Shown piece by piece: positions 8,706 to 17,279 of a stretch of DNA of 42,099 nt. Below the pieces are notes generated by a model, which worked only from the letters and a program-made list of their open reading frames with translations, was not told where the DNA came from and ran no database searches. Location: contig CALGTK010000064.1 of NCBI GenBank assembly GCA_937904325.1, positions 1 through 42,099 on the forward strand, written 5' to 3'. The position numbers were made by a program, and so were the translations under genes. This DNA comes from an uncultured Planctomyces sp. Its GTDB lineage: Bacteria; Planctomycetota; Planctomycetia; Planctomycetales; Planctomycetaceae. Each line of letters opens with the position of its first letter. Position 1 is the stretch's first letter.

Positions 8706-9519
8706 GAGTCCTGCAGGCAGGGTACGACTCGCCCACTGAGTGAGTCGACGTAAGCCATTGGTGCGGCAAGACGCAGACTGCTCTCCGTCCAGTCAAATAC
8801 CCGCGGCAGCGTCCGGATTCCATTTCCGTTTTGGACCAGGCGGCTTTTCGCCTCGGCGATCGATGATCGCGTCATCCCAGGTCGCGGCCTGTGGAATAAA
8901 GCGGTCGGGGGTCAGGAATTCAGTGTCTCGCCGATCGGTAACACATCGGGCGGTCCCAGTGACAGCAGTGTCCGCCGACATGCGTCCTGAACGAAGCGGT
9001 ATATCGACAACGAGAGCCACGGAAAAGCAGCACACCGACAGCGATTGATTCATGTCACCATAGTTTACTCCAAGGATCGAAGAAACTACTCGGTAGCATG
9101 CTGTCGAACCGCGATTCGCTGTCAGACAGGCTTTTACGAGTCCGAATTATCTTGTCAGTACTGAACGAACGAAGTAAGGAATGGTCCAGTACGATCTCGC
9201 TTTGAGGAATATCATTCCATCTGTCAGAGATGTGATCGTAGGGCCATGCATAAAGTCTACGCTTGAAAACTCTGAGTTACGCCGAGTGACCCTCTCAATT
9301 AGCGTCAGCTGGTGGTCCGGTTCCGGCTCGACGCCCACTGAGATATGCTAGAGTCAGATTGTCGGAAGTATGGCACAGCAACAACCGACACAGTTACAAA
9401 CCGGACGGCGCAGGAACCTGGTTTTTTCGGCAGATTAATTCTGGAATTCGCTACCATTATGCCTGAATGCGTATTTGATGCGTTTGTCAAAAGTGCCTGG
9501 CCACCTTACCGAGAACGTC
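8706..9519. other. Gene-poor region between the DUF1501 and VWA genes
   Basis: About 810 bp without a convincing gene. The only candidate is a minus-strand frame of 86 codons at 8793-9053, which starts with a moderately hydrophobic stretch but has no well-placed Shine-Dalgarno sequence and no family I recognise. It could be a gene remnant. No clear terminator hairpin or RNA gene was seen. Confidence 0.4.
8793..9053 (-). CDS. Doubtful small hypothetical protein or gene remnant
   Basis: An 86-codon frame from an ATG at 9053. The first 17 residues are mildly hydrophobic (MNQSLSVCCFSVALVVD). The C-terminal half is rich in charged residues and proline (DRRGEKPPGPKRKW). The nearest purine-rich stretch (GGAG) is about 16 nt upstream, too far for a normal ribosome binding site. 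It resembles no family I know. It is listed because it is the longest frame in this gap; it may be chance or a remnant. Confidence 0.22.
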   Translation of the reverse strand: MNQSLSVCCFSVALVVDIPLRSGRMSADTAVTGTARCVTDRRDTEFLTPDRFIPQAATWDDAIIDRRGEKPPGPKRKWNPDAAAGI

Positions 9520-11460
9520 ATGAGTAGAACGTCGAATTATTCAGCAGTTGGCACATCAGTGTTGTTTCATGTTCTGATTCTTGGTGGATTGACGACGATT
9601 CATTTGTCGTTGGAAGAAGGGCTTCCGGAAATCGTTCTCGAAACGGTCTTCGAAGACGAACGCCAGCAGGAAGAGTTCACCAAAGAACTCGATGACAATA
9701 CTGAGATCGCTGAAACTCAGAACTTCACTGCTGGTGGCATGGTCTCGGCGACGCTCGGCGGATCGGGTGCTCCGGCGGTAGCCCAGCAGAAGGTGGAGAC
9801 TTCTGAATCGCTTCAGGAAGTCGATTTCAACGTAAACCCCAGCACGATCGATCTGCCCGGAGAGAATCTGATCGGCCAGGATCTGGGAGTCGGTGAGGTG
9901 AGTGGTGAAGTCGGCGCCGTCGTTGACGGTTACGGAGCGGCACTTTCAAGAATGACTCAGGAACTGATCCGCTTGATGCGCACTGAGAAAGTGATGGCGG
10001 TCTGGCTGTTCGACGAATCAAACAGTATGAAAGATGACCAGCAGGAAATCGCGACAGAGTTCCATAAGATTTACGAGGAGCTGGGTATCCAGTCCCGAAA
10101 AGATAAAACGATGAAGGACCGTAACAAGGTTCTACTCACAGCAATCTGCAGTTTCGGTAAAGGCGTGCGGCCGCTGACAAAGTCACCGACCACAGACGTC
10201 AATGAAATTCGACAGGCCATTGACAGGATTCCCGTCGACGAAAGCGGCGACGAGAACATGTTCATGGCCATTCAGGAAACATTGCGGGAATATGTCCCAA
10301 AGGCCAGGAGTCAGAAGCGTCGCCTTGTCCTGATACTGGTCAGCGATGAATCGCCTTCCGATGCTGGAGACACCAACCTCAGCGACTATGGTCAAATCGA
10401 ACAAGCCATCGCCGCCTGCGAAAAAGCAAAGACTCCCGTGTACTGCATGGGGCGAGAGGCCACGTTTGGATACCCATACGCCCGCATCCGCTGGCAGGAT
10501 CCGGTTTACCAGCTAAATCACTGGGTGCGCATTAACCGAGGTCCCGAAACTGCCTTTCCTGAGTGTCTTCAATGGGACGGCCTCCACGCTCGGAACGACA
10601 GTCACCCCAGTGGTTTTGGCCCGTATTCACAGGTGCGAACGTGCAAGGAAACAGGCGGGATCTTTTTCCTCCTGCCGGGCGAAGAAGAAAATCTTGTCGG
10701 CAAGCCACGTCAACTGGAAGCGAAAAAGTTTCAGTCATACGCCATGAAGGAATACGAACCTCTGCTGCTGGCACGTCGAGACTATGAAGAGCAGCGAGCA
10801 CGCAGCACATTCCGAACGGGAGTCTGGGAAATCATCAAGAACTTGAATCCACACAGCGATTCGAAGCTGAATATGCATGGCTATTCTTTTTCAATCGAAC
10901 CTGAGCAGTTCGCTCAGCAGGGGGCTCGAGTATTCGAGCGTGCCAGTTACGCAATGAATCAGCTCAACAAAGCCATTGGCCTGATCGATCAAATCGGACC
11001 ATTCCGAGCCAAAGAAGAATCACAACGATGGCGAGCAGGCTACGACCTGATTCATGCTCAATGTCTGGCTTATCGAATTCGGCTGTTTCAGTACCTGCTC
11101 GTCCTTGATTCACACGCTGCCAGCGGACGGAAACCGAGCGATCCGAAACACAATCGATGGCATATCCATGGAACGGACAAACAGCTCGATCCGACAGAAC
11201 AACAATTCAAGCGAATCAAGACTGCGTTCAATCTCAAAGAATCGCGAGAGGAATACATTGCACGCATCAAGAGCGAGGTTCAGAAGTCAGACAATGCATT
11301 TGAGTTTGTGAACTCAGAACACGCCGGTACGCCCTGGGCAGCTCGTGCTCGCTGGGACCGAGGCCGTCGATACAGTTACCAATTCAACTCACATTTCCAC
11401 GACCCTCGCTATGCCGAAGCTGGAGAAAAAGGGAAACGCATCGTGATTCCCAAGTTCTAA
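9520..11460 (+). CDS. Membrane-anchored von Willebrand factor A (VWA) domain protein
   Basis: A 646-residue protein from the ATG at 9520; upstream in-frame alternatives are TTG at 9475 and ATG at 9478. One N-terminal membrane segment (SVLFHVLILGGLTTIHL, about residues 13-29) resembles the anchor of TonB-like proteins. A low-complexity acidic linker follows, then a VWA domain beginning VMAVWLFDESNSM near residue 159. The MIDAS motif D-x-S-x-S is intact (Asp165, Ser167, Ser169), so metal-dependent ligand binding is plausible. The region after about residue 330 is not recognised. The gene stands alone and converges with the glycosidase-like gene at 11529. The partner is unknown. Confidence 0.8.
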   Translation: MSRTSNYSAVGTSVLFHVLILGGLTTIHLSLEEGLPEIVLETVFEDERQQEEFTKELDDNTEIAETQNFTAGGMVSATLGGSGAPAVAQQKVETSESLQEVDFNVNPSTIDLPGENLIGQDLGVGEVSGEVGAVVDGYGAALSRMTQELIRLMRTEKVMAVWLFDESNSMKDDQQEIATEFHKIYEELGIQSRKDKTMKDRNKVLLTAICSFGKGVRPLTKSPTTDVNEIRQAIDRIPVDESGDENMFMAIQETLREYVPKARSQKRRLVLILVSDESPSDAGDTNLSDYGQIEQAIAACEKAKTPVYCMGREATFGYPYARIRWQDPVYQLNHWVRINRGPETAFPECLQWDGLHARNDSHPSGFGPYSQVRTCKETGGIFFLLPGEEENLVGKPRQLEAKKFQSYAMKEYEPLLLARRDYEEQRARSTFRTGVWEIIKNLNPHSDSKLNMHGYSFSIEPEQFAQQGARVFERASYAMNQLNKAIGLIDQIGPFRAKEESQRWRAGYDLIHAQCLAYRIRLFQYLLVLDSHAASGRKPSDPKHNRWHIHGTDKQLDPTEQQFKRIKTAFNLKESREEYIARIKSEVQKSDNAFEFVNSEHAGTPWAARARWDRGRRYSYQFNSHFHDPRYAEAGEKGKRIVIPKF

Positions 11461-11528
11461 ATCGCTCTCAATGTTGAACTTCAGGATGCCATATTGTCCC
11501 TTGAATGTGACGTTTCAAAGCATCTCCG

Positions 11529-13376
11529 TTACTCGATGACGAGCACGCCGTAGACCAGAAACTTCGGCAAAGTGACTTGCAGGAATTGAGATTTCAGACG
11601 TACGTCGAGCAGCGTTTTCTCAGCAGATTCGGGCGTCAGGAACTTGACGCTTGATACGATCTGGCCTTTCGGTAAACGGATTCGTACTTTTGATGACGGG
11701 ACGGCGATCGGTTTTTCGTCTGAGATGCCTCGTCCGCCGCTCGGTTTTCCGTTTCTACCGCGAGGCGGTTCTTCGCGGTTGTAGTTCACAAGGTGAACGG
11801 CAAGCCCGTTGCCATTAGCGGGACGAGTGGCTGAGACTCGCACGGTGTACGGCAACTCGAATTGGCTGTATCCACTGTTTGAAATGATGGTTTGCGTGTC
11901 GGATTTCTCGACACTGACCAATTGCGAATATTCGGCAGACAACTCGTCTGTGACGAGGTCGTCGGGCACCACATCGAACAGAACGTGCTCGTCGAGGAGT
12001 TTCGTGCCGATTTTGCGGAACTGCTCGACAGATTCGACGTTGCCGGCGTGAACGGCTTTGCGAGGGAATAGCAGTGCAACTTCAGCGTGAGAACTGTTTG
12101 CTCGATAGATCGCATCGTGTTTCTTAATGAACTGATAATACTGAGCGATTACTTTGCGGGCTTCGGGATCTGTGTAGCGAGTGTAGAAGCCCATCGGTGC
12201 TCCGCCGTTGGCGGCCAGTTCGGCGATCGCCGCTCGGATGCGAGTACTCTCGTACTTGCCGAGCGTGTACGGCTTATCGTCGAATGCCCCGCGAATGTAC
12301 CGAGCTTGCAGTGTTGCATCGCCAAGGAATCGATTCTCCAGATCGGTGAAGTAAGCAGCCCCGCCCGTACTGTACCAGAGGTAGTCTTCGCCCTTGCCCC
12401 ACAGTTCGGCCGGCATCAGGCTGCGCTCGTCGCCGCGGATCGGAGTGATCTTTCCAAGATGGTTCCACTGAGCGGTGATCAGGTTCGATTTTAACGAGCG
12501 GCCGTACTTCAGAAAGACATCGTCGAAGACCTGCTTGTTAGAGATCTGTGACCAGCGAAGCATCTCGCGTCGCATCGGAGTCGATTCTTCCGGATTGTGC
12601 CAGTAGACGATCTCTTCGAATTCGTGAGAAGCCAGATCATCAATCTTAAACTTCTGTTTAAGTTCAGCCGGAGTGTGTCGATCGGTGAGGTACTTGCGGA
12701 AGCCGCTTTGACAATGCTCGCACAGGCAGTTGTGACGGTAGAAGTAGTTGGCAATGTAACCGTCGACGCCACGTTCAACTCCACGTTTGACGAGGGCTTT
12801 CATCACGGTCTGCCAATGAGGATTTCTCAGGCACGCCCAATATTCGTGCATGCCGCCGATGCCGTAGCCCTTTTGACCAATCGGTTTTCCATCCGGCCCA
12901 ATCTCCAACAGGTCGATCGGATTTTTAACCGGCTTTGGACCAAGCTCCTTCTCGTCCCAGTGATTCCTGTAGAAGTCAAAGAAGCCCGTCGGTCCGTTTT
13001 CTCCGTCGATATCGCCGACCAGAAATTCGACGTTGAAGTGGCCGACGACTTTCACGCCGCGTTTTCTTAAGGCCGCGTTCTTTTCTTCGAACCAGCGGCC
13101 GCACGCGGCGTGCCCCTTTACCGGCAGGTGAGCCGGGTAGCCTTTATAAGCGTCGGTGTGAGCAAGACTCCAGAAATGGCCGCCGTAGAATCCGAGCTGA
13201 ACCAGCTCCGGCTCGGCCTCGTCGATGAACGCCAGGTATTCCGGATCGTCGTACTTCGCCCAGTGAGCCACCATTCGAGTGAACTCAAGCCTCGGCGGGT
13301 CGGCGGCGGGCAGCGACTTGCTTCCAGTGATGGTAATCGCCGCGAGTCCGAACGAAACGCAGATAGTTCGAAGCAT
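11529..13376 (-). CDS. Secreted glycoside-hydrolase-like TIM-barrel protein
   Basis: A 615-residue protein with a signal peptide (about residues 1-24). The N-terminal two thirds look like a TIM barrel of the GH42/GH29-like kind: VQLGFYGGHFWSL, ALRKRGVKVVGHFNVEF, GVDGYIANYFYRHNCLCEHC and NLITAQWNHLG. The CLCEHC segment resembles the cysteine cluster of some beta-galactosidase-like enzymes and could bind a metal. The last ~150 residues (SATRPANGNGLAVHLVNYN, then a beta-rich segment) fit a trimerisation or beta-sandwich end. The family was not pinned down. It is transcribed divergently from the BMC regulator across a 398-bp spacer, so a shared role in deoxy-sugar release is possible but inferred. 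Confidence 0.7.
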   Translation of the reverse strand: MLRTICVSFGLAAITITGSKSLPAADPPRLEFTRMVAHWAKYDDPEYLAFIDEAEPELVQLGFYGGHFWSLAHTDAYKGYPAHLPVKGHAACGRWFEEKNAALRKRGVKVVGHFNVEFLVGDIDGENGPTGFFDFYRNHWDEKELGPKPVKNPIDLLEIGPDGKPIGQKGYGIGGMHEYWACLRNPHWQTVMKALVKRGVERGVDGYIANYFYRHNCLCEHCQSGFRKYLTDRHTPAELKQKFKIDDLASHEFEEIVYWHNPEESTPMRREMLRWSQISNKQVFDDVFLKYGRSLKSNLITAQWNHLGKITPIRGDERSLMPAELWGKGEDYLWYSTGGAAYFTDLENRFLGDATLQARYIRGAFDDKPYTLGKYESTRIRAAIAELAANGGAPMGFYTRYTDPEARKVIAQYYQFIKKHDAIYRANSSHAEVALLFPRKAVHAGNVESVEQFRKIGTKLLDEHVLFDVVPDDLVTDELSAEYSQLVSVEKSDTQTIISNSGYSQFELPYTVRVSATRPANGNGLAVHLVNYNREEPPRGRNGKPSGGRGISDEKPIAVPSSKVRIRLPKGQIVSSVKFLTPESAEKTLLDVRLKSQFLQVTLPKFLVYGVLVIE

Positions 13377-13774
13377 GTTATGTGGCCCTTGTCTGAAGCC
13401 AGTCGTCGTCGACCTGAAGAAACGCGTCAGTCATTGCTGATGGGTTCTGGTTGGAGAGCATAGCCTCGGCGGCTCTGGAAGGAAGCATCGGAGCAACCTG
13501 TAAAATTCATCCAGACGCTTCACCTCGGCTCACGTGAAAAACTTCCGCAAGGGGCCAGTCCTCCCTGGTTCTACAGGTCGATTCAGACAGCACGATGTTC
13601 AGAACGTGGTAGATACTTCCATCACAGTTTTCCTGGACTTACCAGATTGACGACAATAGGTGACGAATCGTGATATAAAGTGAAATAAAAGTGACTGGCG
13701 GTCATTGAAAATGTCAACAAGAGTCGGCATGCTGCGAATACTACGTCACCTGTAGCACCGCAGGGAAAGCGAAA
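13377..13774. other. Divergent regulatory spacer upstream of the BMC operon
   Basis: A 398-bp spacer between the divergent glycosidase-like gene and the deoR-family gene. The right half is AT-richer than its surroundings and holds the phased GTGA boxes and a promoter candidate, annotated separately. No reading frame here looks coding. Confidence 0.6.
13647..13694 (+). promoter_or_regulatory. Candidate promoter overlapped by four phased GTGA operator boxes
   Basis: GTGA occurs at 13660, 13670, 13680 and 13691, that is at 10, 10 and 11 bp intervals, placing all four on about one face of the helix. The complement reads as spaced TCAC/TTTCAC units, reminiscent of the repeated TTTC-type operators of DeoR-family regulators such as AgaR. 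TTGACG at 13647 with TGATAT at 13671 (18-bp spacer) is a possible sigma-70-type promoter, with two boxes between its elements. The regulator's ATG lies 80 bp downstream of the last box. Autoregulation by the DeoR protein is inference. Confidence 0.5.
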
Positions 13775-14548
13775 ATGCTGCTCAATGAACGCCGAACTCA
13801 GATTCTAAAATACATTGAAAAACAGGGTTTTGTGTCTCTACAGAAGCTTGTAGAGCACTTTGGAATCAGTGAATCGACGGCCCGGCGGGACGTGGAATAT
13901 CTCGACGGAATCAGCAAGGTTCAGAAAACTCGCGGCGGAGCGGCTTACATCGGAGAATCGATGACCTCGTTCGAGGATCGGACGGTCGCCGCTCTGAAGG
14001 AGAAAAGAGAGATCGCTCAGGCGGTCGCAGAGATGGTTGAAGCTGGAGATGTCGTGCTGCTGGACGGCGGAACGACGACTCTGGAAGTCGCTCGACAACT
14101 TATCGGGCGGTTACTCACGGTGGTTACGAACTCGGTTCCGATCATCAACCTGCTGTTCAACCAACCGGGGATCGAGCTGATTTCGATTGGCGGGTACGTG
14201 TATCCGCAAACGGGAGTCGCTTTGGGGCCAATCGCTCAGGCGGCACTTAAGGCGATTCATGCCAGGCGACTCATCATGAGCGTCGGCGGGATCACCGAAG
14301 CGGGATTGTTCAACAGTAACTCGCTGCTCGTGGAGACTGAGCGGCAAATGATGGAGTCGGCGGACGAGGTGTGGGTTGTCACTGACAGCGGCAAGTTTGG
14401 CCGTTCGGCACTCGCTCACCTGGCACCGCTCGACTCGATGGATCGACTGATTACGGACGATGGGCTCACGGATGAGTGGCGACAAATACTTGAAGGCGCT
14501 GGCGTCGAGGTCGTATGCCTGGGCGAGCCAGCAGAAGCCGCCGTTTAA
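13775..14548 (+). CDS. DeoR/GlpR-family transcriptional regulator of the BMC operon
   Basis: A 257-residue protein. The N-terminal winged helix-turn-helix (about residues 5-58) contains [19 protein letters not shown], the DeoR signature. The C-terminal DeoR sensor domain has [16 protein letters not shown] and [15 protein letters not shown], which in the family bind a phosphorylated sugar or sugar derivative. It is the first gene of the run and ends 11 bp before pduL. Known PV-type BMC loci carry a DeoR-family regulator, so control of this operon by a deoxy-sugar phosphate is likely but inferred. The start is supported by GGGAAAG about 8 nt upstream. Confidence 0.9.
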   Translation: MLLNERRTQILKYIEKQGFVSLQKLVEHFGISESTARRDVEYLDGISKVQKTRGGAAYIGESMTSFEDRTVAALKEKREIAQAVAEMVEAGDVVLLDGGTTTLEVARQLIGRLLTVVTNSVPIINLLFNQPGIELISIGGYVYPQTGVALGPIAQAALKAIHARRLIMSVGGITEAGLFNSNSLLVETERQMMESADEVWVVTDSGKFGRSALAHLAPLDSMDRLITDDGLTDEWRQILEGAGVEVVCLGEPAEAAV

Positions 14549-14559
14549 CGGAAAGATCC

Positions 14560-15273
14560 ATGACTGCATTGTCATCTTCACTGTCTCAGACAGATATCGA
14601 ACGCGTTGTGCGCTCCGTGTTGCAGCAGCAACTCGGCCCGGCAGCGAACGTCAAACCGAATCCGCTGGTTGTAAATATCAGCGCTCGACACGTGCACCTT
14701 TCGCAGGAGCACGTTGAAGTTCTGTTCGGCAAGGGAGTTGAACTCGAAGTTCACAAATGGCTTTACCAGGACGGCTACTTCGCGGCGAAGCAAACGGTCG
14801 CTGTCGTCGGGCCTCGTCGACGCATGTTGCCGGAAGTTCGCATCCTCGGACCGGTTCGTCCGAGTCAGGTTGAGCTGGCGTTTACGGACGGCATCTCGCT
14901 GGGTATCGATCTGCCAGTCAGGATCAGCGGCGATCATCACGAGACACCCGGTTGCACGCTCATCGGGCCGGCCGGGGTTCTCGAACTTCAGTCGAGCGTC
15001 ATCCGAGCCATGCGTCATGTCCACATGGGACCGGCAGACCTCGAGTACTACGGTGTCAAAGACGGTGACGTCATGGATCTGCGCATCGAATCGGAAGGCT
15101 GCACGACCGTGCTTGAAGACCTGAAGATTCGAGCCGGAGACGACATCAAGCTGGAAGTACATCTCGACACGGATGAAGGCAACGCAACTCGCCTGGACAA
15201 AGCGACGAGCGTTGAGCTGATCAAGCAAGACTGCGGCTGTGGCTGCGGCGGAGCCGGCACTTGCGGAACGTAA
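14560..15273 (+). CDS. pduL: PduL-type phosphate acyltransferase of the microcompartment
   Basis: A 237-residue protein from the ATG at 14560, with GGAAAG before it; an in-frame start 15 codons upstream would overlap the regulator. PduL moves the acyl group from acyl-CoA to phosphate, recycling CoA inside the shell. The zinc ligands of the two PTAC halves are visible: His44 and His46 in ARHVHLS, His153 and His155 in MRHVHMG, and a further His201 in [12 protein letters not shown]. Residues 9-26 form an amphipathic helix that fits an N-terminal encapsulation peptide, followed by a Pro/Asn linker. The C-terminus carries an unusual tail with Cys225, 227, 229 and 235 among glycines, beyond the usual fold. 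Confidence 0.93.
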   Translation: MTALSSSLSQTDIERVVRSVLQQQLGPAANVKPNPLVVNISARHVHLSQEHVEVLFGKGVELEVHKWLYQDGYFAAKQTVAVVGPRRRMLPEVRILGPVRPSQVELAFTDGISLGIDLPVRISGDHHETPGCTLIGPAGVLELQSSVIRAMRHVHMGPADLEYYGVKDGDVMDLRIESEGCTTVLEDLKIRAGDDIKLEVHLDTDEGNATRLDKATSVELIKQDCGCGCGGAGTCGT

Positions 15274-15336
15274 GAGCGAACGGTGAGTCCGGCGTTGATG
15301 AAAGATCGCCTGTCGGAGTCTGACTCAAACATTTTC

Positions 15337-15353
15337 CAACTATCAACCACCAA
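15337..15353 (+). repeat. Leader repeat before the first BMC-H gene
   Basis: CAACTATCAACCACCAA ends 20 nt before the first BMC-H start. A near copy, CAACTATCAAAACCAA, lies at 15745-15760 before the second BMC-H gene. The two sit at similar distances from their start codons, so the leader may have been duplicated along with the gene or kept for expression. A run of seven T follows this copy. Confidence 0.4.
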
Positions 15354-15373
15354 TTTTTTTCTGGAGATTCCAA

Positions 15374-15667
15374 ATGGCTAAGGCTATGGAAGCCCTCGGC
15401 ATGATTGAGACCAAAGGTCTTGTCTGCATGATCGAGGCAGTTGATGCGATGCTGAAATCAGCCAACGTTCAAATCGTCGGCTGGGACAAAGTGGGTAGCG
15501 GTCTGGTGACGTCATTCGTCGTCGGTGATGTTGCTGCCGTCAAAGCTGCTGTCGATGCCGGTGCAAGTGCAGCGAGCAAGATCGGCGAAGTCGTCAGCGT
15601 GCAGGTCATTCCTCGTCCGCACGAAGAACTGGCAGCCGTCCTGCCAGTGGTCAAGGCGTCCAAATAG
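15374..15667 (+). CDS. BMC-H hexameric shell protein 1
   Basis: A 97-residue single BMC domain protein; this family forms the hexagonal facets of the shell. The opening [27 protein letters not shown] is the classic BMC start, and the pore loop reads KVGSG (about residues 37-41), as in PduA-type hexamers. [16 protein letters not shown] and VIPRPHEEL complete the fold. TGGAGA lies 6 nt before the ATG, a strong ribosome binding site that suits an abundant shell protein. It is 100 bp after pduL, the largest early gap in the operon. A small-aldehyde pore is a reasonable inference from the loop. Confidence 0.95.
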   Translation: MAKAMEALGMIETKGLVCMIEAVDAMLKSANVQIVGWDKVGSGLVTSFVVGDVAAVKAAVDAGASAASKIGEVVSVQVIPRPHEELAAVLPVVKASK

Positions 15668-15744
15668 TTTGATCGTGAGCCGCTGATGGTCGACACGAAA
15701 TCAGAAACGCCCATCAACGACGCTTGCTATCAACAACTCACATT

Positions 15745-15760
15745 CAACTATCAAAACCAA
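15745..15760 (+). repeat. Leader repeat before the second BMC-H gene
   Basis: CAACTATCAAAACCAA, a near copy of the element at 15337-15353. It ends 15 nt before the second BMC-H ATG, with AGGA in between. Confidence 0.4.
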
Positions 15761-15775
15761 GTCAGGATTCTTCCC

Positions 15776-16045
15776 ATGAAGGGTGAAGCAATAGGTCTCA
15801 TCGAGACCAAAGGTCTGGTTGCCCAGATCGAAGCGGCCGACGCAATGCTGAAAGCAGCAAACGTCGTTCTCGTAAAGCAGATTCAGATCGGTGGCGCTTT
15901 TGTGACGACCATCGTGTCCGGTGACGTCGGTTCGGTTCGAGCAGCCGTTGACGCTGGAGCATCGGCAGCCACACAGGCCGGCGAACTCGTTTCAGCTCAC
16001 GTCATCGCACGTCCGGATGCCAGCACGCTGGCAGCGTTCATCTAA
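15776..16045 (+). CDS. BMC-H hexameric shell protein 2
   Basis: An 89-residue BMC-domain protein from the ATG at 15776. This start was chosen because [22 protein letters not shown] aligns with the canonical BMC start and AGGA lies upstream; a frame opening 30 codons earlier has no BMC homology. It is similar to shell protein 1 through most of the domain, but the pore loop is IQIGGAF rather than KVGSG, so the charge and size of the pore differ. [16 protein letters not shown] and HVIARPD are typical. The two BMC-H genes look like a tandem duplication that has diverged at the pore. Confidence 0.94.
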   Translation: MKGEAIGLIETKGLVAQIEAADAMLKAANVVLVKQIQIGGAFVTTIVSGDVGSVRAAVDAGASAATQAGELVSAHVIARPDASTLAAFI

Positions 16046-16078
16046 AGTAGTCATTTCAGGGCCAGCACGGAGGTGCTC

Positions 16079-17266
16079 ATGAAAGTCCTTGTTGCGAATC
16101 TGGGTTCTACGAGTTTCAAGTATCGACTCTTTGATATGTCGACCGAGCAGCAGCTTGCTCGTGGCGGCATTGATCGGATCGGGCTTGCAGACAGCAACTG
16201 TTCGGTTGAGATCGGTGATTACAGTGACGAACGCGTCAGCAGCATCCCCGATCACGCGGCGGCCGTAAATGTCTGCCTCGAACAATTGTCGGATCCGGAG
16301 CACGGATGTCTGAAGGATGCCTCTGAGCTGAAGGGGATCGGTTTTAAAGCCGTGTTCGCTGGAAAGCTCAGTGGAGTGCGAGTCGTGGACGACACGTTGC
16401 TCACACGGATGGAGGAACTGGCGGATGTGGCTCCGGCTCACAACCCGCCATATGCAAAGGCGATGCGTCAGCTGCGGCAGGCGTTTCCGAGCATTCCTCT
16501 GGTCGCAGCTCTGGAGACAGGCTTTCACGAAACGATCCCGCCCGAGATTCGTGCCTACGCGGTGCCTTTCGAATGGCAGGATAAATACGAAACGAAACGC
16601 TGGGGATTTCACGGCGCGAGTCACCGATTCATCGGTGGCCGCATCGGCGAAATGCTTGGCAACGATGATCTGAAAGTAGTTTCGTGTCACCTGGGCGGCA
16701 GCAACTCGTTGTGTGCTCAGCGAGGAAACAAGTCGCAGGCCAACAGCCTGGGCATGAGTCCTCAGACGGGACTGCTTCACAATAATCGAGTCGGTGACTT
16801 TGATCCGTATGCTCTACCGCTGCTGATGCGGTTGAGCGGAAAGTCGATGCAGGAACTGCTTGATGAGATGTCAACCAACGGTGGGCTTCTCGGTTTAAGT
16901 GGACTCAGCAGCGACGTGCGGGACCTCGAAGAAGCCGCCTCGAACGGACATGAACGAGCTGACTTCGCACTGAAGGTTTTTGTCGCGTCCATTCGTCAGT
17001 ACCTGGGTTCTTACCTGGTCGTTCTTGGCGGAGCAGATGCGATCGTCTTCACGGGCGGAATCGGTGAGAACAGTCAGAGGATTCGTCGCGAGGTTTGTAC
17101 CGGTCTGGATTGGGCCGGGATCACTCTCGACGAAGAGAAGAACGGAGCTGTCGAGCGAGACGCCGAAGTGTGCATTTCGACCGACGATTCACGGACGCAA
17201 ATCTGGGTCGTTCCGACGAATGAAGAAATTGTCGTGGCGAGACAGACAGTGGAAGCGGTTGGTTAA
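16079..17266 (+). CDS. ackA: Acetate-kinase-family acyl kinase, divergent
   Basis: A 395-residue protein of the acetate/propionate kinase family, expected to make ATP from an acyl-phosphate supplied by PduL. GGAGG at 16069-16073 sets the start at the ATG at 16079; a GTG at 16073 would overlap it. Conserved marks are NLGSTSFKY (Asn7), FHGASHRF (His178), [10 protein letters not shown] (Arg237), [10 protein letters not shown] and VPTNEE. By-eye alignment to the Methanosarcina enzyme shows changes at residues usually fixed: Arg91 is Lys90 (GFKAVFAG), Asp148 is Glu146 (LETGFH), pocket Leu122 is Ala120 (APAHNPP), and the phosphate loop CHLGNGSS reads CHLGGSNS. The protein may prefer a larger acid such as lactate, or have altered activity. 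No encapsulation helix is evident. Confidence 0.88.
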   Translation: MKVLVANLGSTSFKYRLFDMSTEQQLARGGIDRIGLADSNCSVEIGDYSDERVSSIPDHAAAVNVCLEQLSDPEHGCLKDASELKGIGFKAVFAGKLSGVRVVDDTLLTRMEELADVAPAHNPPYAKAMRQLRQAFPSIPLVAALETGFHETIPPEIRAYAVPFEWQDKYETKRWGFHGASHRFIGGRIGEMLGNDDLKVVSCHLGGSNSLCAQRGNKSQANSLGMSPQTGLLHNNRVGDFDPYALPLLMRLSGKSMQELLDEMSTNGGLLGLSGLSSDVRDLEEAASNGHERADFALKVFVASIRQYLGSYLVVLGGADAIVFTGGIGENSQRIRREVCTGLDWAGITLDEEKNGAVERDAEVCISTDDSRTQIWVVPTNEEIVVARQTVEAVG

Positions 17267-17279
17267 TAAGGAAACAGCA

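Noticed and set aside
14515-14559. Earlier in-frame start for pduL
   Set aside because: It would overlap the regulator gene by 34 bp; the ATG at 14560 has a good ribosome binding site and starts the targeting helix.
15992-16780. 262-codon minus-strand frame opposite the acyl kinase
   Set aside because: Antisense to a well-supported gene, no homology or ribosome binding site.
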